Shown here in pieces: positions 12,282-20,202 of a stretch of 64,000 bases of DNA. The position numbers were made by a program, and so were the translations under genes. Under the pieces are notes generated by a model that saw only the letters and a program-made list of their open reading frames with translations, made no database searches and was not told where the DNA came from. Each line of letters begins with the position of its first letter. Position 1 is the stretch's first letter. Origin of the DNA: Pratylenchus scribneri (lineage: Eukaryota; Nematoda; Chromadorea; Rhabditida; Pratylenchidae); contig JAQSEB010000203.1 of assembly GCA_030063045.1 (NCBI GenBank), positions 62,001-126,000 on the forward strand. Reading direction: 5' to 3'.

Positions 12282-12715
12282 TTAAACATTAGTTTCGGGA
12301 ATCATTTCTGGTTGTACTTTTCCTTCTTCTGGTAATGGGATTATTTCCGCTTTTGTTTCTTCTGTTTTTTCTTCAATTCTTTTCAATGGTAGGTTGAAGA
12401 CTTTATTTCGCGCACTAATGCGCATCCATTGACTTCCATCAATATCCCGCACTTGATCGAATGGCAGAAATCGTTCTCCTCCCTTGAGTCGTGTGGAAAA
12501 AATTGAGACTCCGGTCGGTTGAATCACATAATCCACTTCGACAGTTCCACTTTTACACCGCGAACAACGACCAGGAAGATCCCATGGAATAAACCGGGGA
12601 GTCAAAAGACGGGAATGGCTAAAAATTTAATTTAATTTTCATATTCATCGAGTAACCTGTAAACAGTAATCCCAGTAGTGTTTACAGAAAATTCAATTTC
12701 TGGGGAACTTGCCAT
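12282..12715 (-). CDS. hypothetical protein between PAZ gene and ATPase
   Basis: Two exons with a 38-base intron give 132 codons, about 131 residues. A CSRC pair near residue 38 (GRCSRCKSG) is the only motif visible. It could be half a zinc site or a chance pair. A beta-rich middle is followed by a Glu/Lys/Pro-rich tail. Its ATG lies 23 bases inside the PAZ gene's 3' end, so the two are expected to be co-expressed. I recognise no family. Because it is coupled to the PAZ protein it is a candidate partner, but that is only guilt by association. Confidence 0.6.
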
Positions 12716-13266
12716 TTTCTGTTGATTCAGGCCACAGATAACTTTTGAAATTCAAATATTCAGCGTAATCCTTCTCGTAATCCTTTTCTGGTACACTTTT
12801 TTCTTTGCTTTCTTCGACCTCTTCCTCAATTCCGAGTAGTTCTAATCAGAATGAATTAAATTATTTATGAGATATAAAAACCGATTGGATAATATTTGCT
12901 GTGGCCTTTATTATGGTATTCCACAATGCACTTCAATTTTGGATAGAGCAGTCTAATGCGGTATTTGATGTAATAATATTGAATAATTTTTACGTCTAAA
13001 GATAAAAATAATTTCATTTAACTATTAGAATTACCAAGAAAGCCCTCAAAAGCATATAATTCGGTGGCAGATTTTAAAGTTATCCCTCCAAATTTGACTT
13101 CTTTCTGCTCTCCTTGCTTATCACGATATGTGGTCAGCAATTTTTTCCCTTTCAGATATTCTTCCACGTAATTTTTCGTGATCGGGTTATTCAGATATTC
13201 TTGAAGATGTTTTGGCTCACAAGTAAGCAATTTCGAAAGAGCAACAATCAAAGGTGTAAGAACCAT
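12693..13266 (-). CDS. PAZ-domain-only protein (Argonaute-derived), carried by the Polinton
   Basis: Three exons (13266-13035, 12995-12882, 12841-12693) total 165 codons, about 164 residues. Residues 1-20 resemble the end of the Argonaute linker 1 (PLIVALSKLL). Residues of about 30-118 match a PAZ domain in order: a LKGKKLLTTY strand, a KFGGIT turn, the hallmark YYYIKYRIRLLYPKLKC (the family's Y-F-x-x-x-Y...L-x-Y-P-x-L-P-C helix-strand), and YYPIELLGI (the family's LP-x-E-x-C-x-I). The two tyrosines that line the RNA 3'-end pocket in Argonautes are kept (KYR and LYP). The lysine normally just before the second is Leu, and the usual LPC is LKC. An acidic tail of about 45 residues follows. There is no MID or PIWI domain and no room for one. 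PAZ domains bind the 3' ends of small RNAs, so a decoy or anti-silencing role is plausible but inferred. Confidence 0.83.
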
Positions 13267-13647
13267 TTTCTTTTGAATTATTGGTAAAAGCTAAAAGTGA
13301 AGGAATAAAACCCTCTTACAGTAAGCAAGTAAGCATCCTCTATGTGTCTCTTACCTAATCAATAATTTTTTCTCTCTGTTCTATAAGAAAATGAATATTA
13401 TTTGAAATTTTGGCGCCAAAATTGGCGTCGCTTTTCTTTGGCAAGCCACACCCCTATCATCACAGTAATCCCTTTTCGTTTCGGACAAGCCACACCCGTA
13501 TCATCACAATAATCCCATTTCCTTAAAAGTTCGTACCGTTGACCATTATTTTAAAAAACCAAAAACAAAAACAATGGACTAAATTGTTTCAATAGGATCT
13601 CTCTTATTCTTCCATTTAATTTAGATAACTCATTAAATTAAATAAAA
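13267..13647. promoter_or_regulatory. divergent control region with a two-copy 30-base direct repeat
   Basis: This gap separates the minus-strand block (PAZ first) from the plus-strand capsid block. A direct repeat reads AAGCCACACCCSTATCATCA followed by CARTAATCCC, at about 13444-13473 and 13488-13517. It is unusually GC-rich for the surroundings. It may be a binding site controlling both blocks. The rest is AT-rich. Confidence 0.45.
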
Positions 13648-14214
13648 ATGTCTGCAATTAAAAATGAAAACCTCAAAAGAAAGAACAACAAGACTCAAAA
13701 TGGTTGGTTAATTATAATTTTAATAAATAAATAATAATTTTAGAAAATGAGGAACCAACAAATGGCAATGGAAACGAGGAGAATGTCATGAAAATTGCCC
13801 GTTTGGAACTGTCCATGGAGAAGGAAGAAGAGGATGACGAAGAAAAACTGCCCGGAGTTTTTGGTCAGAAGAAGATGTTCTGGAAGGTATTTTTTGGCAT
13901 TTATACATTGATTATTCATTTTAGATGGGTCGCCCTAAATATGGAGTTTTCAACTTTCAATGCGATGTGTGCCGAGATCGCAATACCAAATTGGCAAATA
14001 TCATGCGCTTCAAAGTTTATGAAACTGGCTCCAAGGTAATATTCATTCTTCCTAATATGAAAAATATATAATATATTTTAAGGGCGAATATGTCTTCGCG
14101 CATTGCCAATTTTACTGCGAGAAATGCGTTCAAGTCAACTTCGAGATAACTGATCTGATGATGAAGAATAGTGGAAAGCAGAAGAACAATTTTGTGAATT
14201 TCTGGCAGAAATGA
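13648..14214 (+). CDS. small zinc-ribbon-like protein, first gene of the capsid block
   Basis: Four exons (introns of 41, 38 and 47 bases) give 147 codons, about 146 residues. The N-terminal 60 residues are charged and low complexity (Lys/Asn, then Glu/Asp). The C-terminal half contains FQCDVC and, about 30 residues on, CQFYCEKC, suggesting a four-cysteine zinc site, followed by a polar tail. It could bind nucleic acid or act as an expression regulator. I do not recognise a specific family. The penton-like gene starts 35 bases after its stop. Confidence 0.6.
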
Positions 14215-14248
14215 TTCCAACCGATTTTCCAAAATCATTCTTATAAAA

Positions 14249-15799
14249 ATGAGCAATTCCTTTTATTTAATTGTCCCCAGTAATACTCCTGGATTTCCTG
14301 ATAATCGAACGAATAAATTTAAAATCCATTTACCCAAAAAATTAATTTTTGATGGATCTTGGGTTGTTGGTCTGACGGGTATAATTTACCCAAATAGGTA
14401 TTTTTATTTCGAATATTTCAATAATTCTTTTGAAGTTGGGCTACCGTTGGTACTGATTCGAAACAATATGTTATTGTACACTTAAAAGACGGAAGAAAAT
14501 TTCGATTTTTTGTACCAAGTGGGTCATTCATCACACCTGAGCAGCTTGAGAATGGGATTTATAATGGGATGATACAAGAATTAGAATCAAAATTGAATAA
14601 TCAATCAAGGCGGAGACGAGCTATACAAGAAGAAGGAGTGATTGAAGATGTTGAAGATGTGGTTGAGGAATCTGAAGCCCCACTTCATCCTAATTCTAAA
14701 GCTAGGGAAGAGGCCAAACGTAAAGCTCAAGAAAGAGAAGCAAAACGTAAAGCTAAGGAAGAGGCCAATCGCAAAGCTCGAGAACAGGAAGCTAAACGTA
14801 GGGCTCAAGAAGAGGCCGATCGAATAGCTCGGGAGGAGGAAGCCAAACGTAAAGCTAAGGAAGAGGCCGATCGGTTAGCTCAAGAAACTGCAAGAAAACA
14901 GCAAGAAGAGGCCACTAGAAATGCTCAAGAGGCTGCACGATTAGCTGAGGAAAACCGGAAGAAACAAGAAGATCAAACCAAAAGGATTGAACAAACCGAA
15001 TCAACATCAATGATCCCGGTTTATGAATCAAACAAAGATGGACTTGCCTATGGAGTCTACAGATCAATATATACAATTGATGGAAAAGACCCGCACCCTG
15101 AATTACATTATATGCACGAAAAGGATCGTTATTTTTATTTTACAACTCGGGATAAATACCTGAAAAAATATAATTTGAAAATTGAGAATTTTCTCGATCA
15201 TGTACAGAAAAATATCGAAGAATTCAAGCGAATGTTTGAAACAGAAGAATACAATGAAGATTATTCAAGCAAATCAGATCAAATAAAAAGAGAAATATTG
15301 GAAATAGCGAAGGGAGTTCAATTTTATTACTTGGATGATCTTTCTCGATTCAAACTAAAAATTGCAAATGATCAAATTGAAAATGTAGTGCTTTCTGACC
15401 AATTATCCTATGTACTTGGATATGAAAAGGGCCAAGTGATAAGGGATGGTGAAACGGCAAAATATATGGTGGATTTACATGGAGGAGTGAGTCATCTTTG
15501 TGTGTATCTGAACAGTGGCTTAATGGTTTTCTAATATTTTTTTATAAATTTCATAATAAATTTAGGAGAATATGATCATCGGGAACAAATTTGCAAATTT
15601 ACTACAAGTTATTGCAGTTGAGGGCAAAGTCGGTCAAATAATCGAGAAGAATTTTCCTTCACCATTATTCCATAAAATAATTGCCAAAGATTTGGATGTT
15701 ATTGATATTGAAATAAGATCATTAACAGGAAGAGAAGTCCCATTTGAATTTGGACAAGTTATATTAACCCTTCAATTTAAAAAATCATTTGTATTTTGA
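14249..15799 (+). CDS. penton-like minor capsid protein with inserted charged coiled coil
   Basis: Three exons (14249-14397, 14436-15525, 15566-15799) give 491 codons, about 490 residues. The N-terminus (FYLIVPSNTPGFPDN...WVVGLTGIIYPNSW) and the C-terminal portion (LSDQLSYVLGYEKG, then DIEIRSLTGREVPFEFGQV) match the conserved penton-like capsid protein of Mavericks as I know it. The assignment to penton rather than another minor capsid role is moderately secure. Between them lies about 110 residues of EAKRKAQE-type repeats (14690-14990), a long charged helix not expected in the family. Both introns have clean donors and acceptors. The next gene starts 15 bases downstream. Confidence 0.8.
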
Positions 15800-15814
15800 A
15801 TTACTTCACATAAA

Positions 15815-16362
15815 ATGGTCCGTGTTATATTTGACGGTTCTAATTTACGTCTTGAGAAATTCCATCAAGTTGGATCTGGTCAAATTGAATATTTTTCTGG
15901 ACTGCCAACCTACCAAAGAGGTTTTGGCAATGGATCAATAAGACAAAGAGGGGCAGGAGTAGGAAGAGTTTTGAAAAGTATTTGGAGATATTTAAAACCT
16001 TTGGCATCTGCCTTTAAGCCGGTTGCTGTGAATGTAGGAAAGGAGATTGGGAAAGAAGGTTTGGCGACCACAGCAAGAGTATTGAATAAGGTTAAAAACT
16101 CATAAAATATTTTTTCATATAAGATATTTAGGTAGTAGAAGGCGGAGACTTAAAGGAAGCCATAGTAGGAGAAGGAAAAGAGGGTGTTCGTAAGCTTATG
16201 ACAAAAGCCGGAATACAAAGCGGAAGTGGAAAAAGAAGACGAAAATTTAACCCCCAACGAAAATCAGGAGTCATTTTAAAACCAAACGATATTATTGGAC
16301 AAACAGTGCCCCAGAGAGTTCTAATTAAAAAGAAAAGGATTGACACTCTAGGATATTATTGA
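15815..16362 (+). CDS. pX/pVI-like minor virion protein
   Basis: Two exons with a 41-base intron (16099-16139 approximately) give 169 codons, about 168 residues. The N-terminal region has a Gly-rich RGFGNGSIRQRGAG stretch, then an amphipathic helix (VLKSIWRYLKPLASAFKPVA). The C-terminal half has a GSGKRRRK basic cluster and ends in RIDTLGYY. The layout, a glycine-rich start, an amphipathic helix and a basic nuclear-localisation-like patch, recalls small adenovirus-type core or cement proteins found next to capsid genes in Mavericks. The assignment rests on layout and position. It lies between penton-like and major capsid genes, with 2 bases to the latter. Confidence 0.6.
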
Positions 16363-16364
16363 AA

Positions 16365-17647
16365 ATGCTCTATAAAAAGGTGGATGCTTCATCGGCAGAT
16401 AGTATTTCGACAGGATTGGATTTTTTCTCGACACCCCCCACAAATTGTGCTGTATCTAATTCAGCCAATCGGGAATATTTGACGGTTATTTTGTTTTTTA
16501 TTTAATATTTAATAACAATTCTTTAGTTAAATCCAATTAGTTCAACACCTTTCCATTTTAAAATCCACCCTATTACAAGTTATATAGACTTGAGTAAGGT
16601 CTATATTCTGACTGAATGCCGAATAAGGAAAGTGGGTGATGATGGATTGCATGTGAATCTGGATGCGGGTGAAGTGGTTTCCACAATCCAAATGCCTGGA
16701 GCCACATGGATTAAGGATATCAAAATTTTGATAAATCAGAGGGAAATATATTCATCAAATCAATTGTACAGTTATAAGGCCTATTTGGATACAGAACTAA
16801 GTTACCCAAATGAAGCAAAGGACAGTTTTCTCGGTGTTACGGGTTATAAAAGAGACAAAAAAGACCCAGATTCTATTGCTGATGAAGGATATGTAGCAAG
16901 GAAAAATATGTTTGCTCAAAGCAAGACAGTGCAATTGATAAGCAAACTTTCGACGGATATTTTCAATCAAGATCTCTATTTAATAAGCAATGTTGAATTG
17001 GATATAGAGATAACTCCGCAAGCAGATGACTTTATGATAGTTCAACAAAAAACTGCTGTTGTGGCCCCAGCGACTCACACCAAATATGTGTTTGAAATTA
17101 CCGATGTTCGATTGTTGGTGAAAACAATTGATTTGATGGATGGTTTGAGTTTAGACATTGCAAAGCAACTGGATGTTCAACCTGCAAGATATGGAGTGAG
17201 AAAATCATTCATGAAGTCTCTGTTTATCACTCAGGGAAGAACCGATTTTGTCGCTAATTTATTCACTGAGGAGTATGTAGAAATGATCAAAATAATCTAA
17301 TTAAATAATTCAGAGTACCGAGACGAGTAATGATTGGATTGGTCAGCAATTCCAGATATATCGGAAATAAATTTGAAAGTCCATTCAAATTCACCCATTT
17401 CAATGTACAAAATATTGAATTGAGAGCAAACGGGAGGTCTTACCCGCAATATAATTACAAGTAGTTCTATTTTTCTTTTTAATGATATACTTTCATTTAA
17501 AGTTTAAAATATGATTCCGATAATTATGCTCAAGCTTATCATGATACTCAAGAACATTTGGGCTTTGCATATACAAATCAAAGTAATGGAATCGATTACT
17601 GGATGTTCAAAAATGGGTGGTGCATATATGTATTTAATTTAAATTGA
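16365..17647 (+). CDS. mcp: Polinton major capsid protein, C-terminus apparently short
   Basis: Four exons (16365-16484, 16527-17272, 17314-17460, 17503-17647) total 386 codons, about 385 residues. The N-terminal LDFFSTPPTNCAV, the LNPISSTPFHFKI that follows and the SYIDLSK segment are the signature of the double-jelly-roll major capsid protein of Mavericks (annotated in many animals as F54H12.2-like). The frame ends at IYVFNLN. The family normally continues for some 50 residues after this VFDLT-like strand, with an RxGxLxLE segment that I cannot find downstream. The stop lies inside the 3' end of the opposite-strand membrane protein gene, overlapping it by 9 bases. Confidence 0.87.
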
Positions 17648-18574
17648 AGAATCCGCATCATCCAATGGAATTTGCACGAACGGTCCTTGGGGCACGCCAC
17701 CAACAATTGTCTTTAAATTTGCAATTTTATTTTCTTAATTGTTTAAATTCTTACATTCTCGGAAAAGTCGGATGAAACTGAATTTTGTGCCTGTGCCCGT
17801 GCCTCGAGTTGTTCAGCAAGCAGACGTCCAACTCTTTGAAACTCCATGCTGGAATTTGCCAACTGTTGGGAGATTTCCGACAATGGCACTAACTCGGCTC
17901 CAGTATGCACATTGGGTGGAGGAGGCCTTGGTGGCGGTGGTGGTGTGTGCTTTTTCTGAAATGCATAGATAATTTGGAATATTATTCAAAATTCTTACCG
18001 GCATGATGAAAAAAATGATGATCAGCAGCAACAGCAGCAGAAAAAGGGCAAAATTGCCATGATCTGGAAATTAAAATTAATAAATCAAAGAAAAATTAAT
18101 TCAATACCCAAAAGCCCAATGATATTGTGCTGCTGCTGCTGATCTCAATTGTTTTTAATGTTGTTGTGGAGAGTGTGTGCCCGATTTGAGTTGATTTTGT
18201 TGTTGATGTGATTGTGTTGGCAATTTGTGTTGTTTTTGTTGTGGCTGTGCTGCTGATTGTTTTTGTTGTCGTTGCCAAAATTGTTGTTGTGGTGGTGGTG
18301 GATGTTGTTGTTGTGCCCGAATTTGGATGGAAGTTTGGGTCCTATATATATATAAAGTAAAATGATTTTAATTGATTATTATTTTTACCTCCACTGGGCA
18401 TGCAAAAATCGTTTGTCTATGGCCAAATTTTTCGTCCAAGCACAGAAAGGGACCACTCTTTCCCCAAGGCCTATAGCATGTTTGGTTGTGGCGGACAAAA
18501 AGCATACAATCGTCGTGTCGAGTCATCGGGGCACCATTTACGCAAAATATGAATAAAAAAATGTAAAAAATCAT
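17639..18574 (-). CDS. type I membrane glycoprotein-like gene with mucin-type stalk, one frame conflict
   Basis: Five exons are visible. Exon 1 (18574-18389) gives a signal peptide (MIFYIFLFIFCVNGA) and a short ectodomain with four cysteines. Exon 2 (to about 18113) is a Thr/Ser-rich stalk of about 80 residues, likely O-glycosylated. Exon 3 encodes a transmembrane helix (FALFLLLLLLIIIFFIM). Exon 4 is a proline-rich then charged cytoplasmic tail, and exon 5 ends at 17639. The summed exons miss a whole number of codons by one base: stalk and membrane exons do not join in phase with the only GT donor (before 18112). This is a real frameshift, an unusual splice or a sequencing error. It overlaps the capsid gene tail to tail, so it probably belongs to the element. 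A virion attachment protein is one guess; a flanking host gene is the alternative. Confidence 0.6.
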
Positions 18575-19390
18575 TTTATTATTGGGAATGGGGGAATTAT
18601 TGAACAAGAATGATCGATACCTTCTCGGGAATTGGCCATAGATCTTAATCTCCTACCCTTCCAATCAATCATTATTCATTCCATTATTATTTTATCCTAA
18701 AGCTAGCAATAAATGATCAAACATTTATCCGCTGCTTGACCGCTGGTGAGAACTTTAAATTCGATTTTTTTTCTTATTTTCAAAAATGACAATTAGTCCA
18801 CGAGCAAAAGATCAAGCACGCATCGCAAGCGAGAGACTATAGGTTAGGCATACCAAAGAAACAAGCCAACAAAAATATCCGCTAGTTAAACTTTTAAATT
18901 TAATCTTTTTATTATTTCCGAAAATGACAATTGGTACCAACAGCCAATGAGAATGCAGACATATTAAAAACCCAAGCCAAAATCTTTACGCTTGCGTACG
19001 CATTCAATTTTAAATTCTCATCATTTTTCTTATTCCCGAAAATGACAAATGGTCCCAAAGGCAAGCGAGAGGTTAGACACTCACAGTCAGCGAGAGACTA
19101 TATGACAGACAGTCAAAGTAAGCCTAAAGGTATCCGCTGCCATTTTCGCGCACTTTTAAAAAACCAAGCGAATACCTTTGAGCTTAAATACGGTACTTTC
19201 CTATCCAATGGGGGATTACGGTGGACAAATTCAATACCTTTACTACTGTCGCCACCGATGCAGAAATGTCGTTACCGAAGCAGAAATGTCGTTACCGAAG
19301 CAGAAATGTCATTACCGAAGCAGATTGTACTGAATGCAGAATTGTCGCCAAATAAGTACAAAGCCAATCCATATATTGCATAGGGGGGCG
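18575..19390. repeat. degenerate tandem repeats at the right end of the element
   Basis: A unit of about 130 bases recurs at least three times around 18775, 18910 and 19030, each copy with a word like CCGAAAATGACAATTGGTMC preceded by a TTTAAATT..TTTTTCTTATT tract. Another block (19259-19322) has three copies of a 20-base unit CAGAAATGTCGTTACCGAAG. The words AGCGAGAGACTAT and AAGCGAGAG also recur. Polinton terminal inverted repeats often contain short tandem repeats, so this may be the terminus. The left partner is not in view. Confidence 0.5.
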
Positions 19391-20202
19391 CCAAAAAATT
19401 ATTTGATGGAATATAATAGTTATCTTAAATAATGATAAAATCCTAATATATAGATTATTTAATAGAAGAATAATGTTTTTCTAAATATAGAATTAACAAT
19501 TTTACAAAAACATTTTTTAAGAATTCAAATAATATATTTCCCTCATTTTAATACATTATAATATTTTGGGTATGAATCATATATTTAAAATTAAAACGAT
19601 TAAAAAATTTTTTGCTCAAATTCAGCGCATTTAAAATTGCACAATCATTCATCATTCCTCATTTTTATTTTATTCCACTCATTTCGTTTGAATTCTCATT
19701 TCTCTCGTCCCTGAAGGGTGTGCCACCGAACTACCTGTAATTTGACATTTATGTTTTAATTAATAATTTTCCTTTACAAAAATTGGGATGAAAAAAAAGG
19801 ATATAGCTAGTTATTTTTTACTATATTTATAGATAGCTCACTCAATTAAGAAATTATTCATATGAGAAAGTTATATATCCCCTAAAAGAACCTAATGTGC
19901 TATAGAATTTGGCCTTTTTAAATTTTATCAAGTCAAAATTACATGTTTAAATTATATGTCTTTTAATTTAATAATAACCTAATTTTTGAAAATACAGCTC
20001 AAAAGTTTGAAAATTTTAAAAATCGAAATTTTGCGGATTCTTTTAGATTTCCAAAGGTTTTTTGCCTCCTTCTATTCTTTTTACTCGGTTAAGCATTAAA
20101 CTATGGTCAAAAAGAAGGTTAAATAATTTCTAGAAATGGAGAAAATCTTTAAGGATCTTCCTAAAAATATAGATTAAAGTCTAAAAAATTTATAAATATA
20201 CT
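19391..20202. other. AT-rich intergenic DNA, nothing seen
   Basis: No open frame with splice signals and no clear repeat. It lies between the element and the 3' end of the synaptotagmin gene. Confidence 0.5.

Larger units (their letters stand above)
1..19390. mobile_element. Maverick/Polinton virus-like transposon, left end outside window
   Basis: Protein-primed PolB, retroviral-type integrase with chromodomain, FtsK/HerA-type packaging ATPase, major capsid and penton-like proteins lie together. That set defines Maverick/Polinton elements. Gene blocks alternate strand: minus 797-3485, plus 3675-9098, minus 9108-13266, plus 13648-17647, minus 17639-18574. Gaps between neighbours are 2-40 bases or overlaps. 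All reconstructed core genes have intact frames, so the copy looks young. The right boundary is uncertain: the last gene ends at 18574, and diverged short repeats run to about 19390, where terminal repeats would be expected. I could not find the inverted partner of those repeats at the left edge, so the left terminus probably lies before base 1. An adenovirus-type maturation protease, usual in the group, was not recognised. Confidence 0.93.

Noticed and set aside
17813..18607. Start of the membrane protein gene upstream at 18607
   Set aside because: That position is TTG, not ATG; the ATG at 18574 begins exactly at a good signal peptide.
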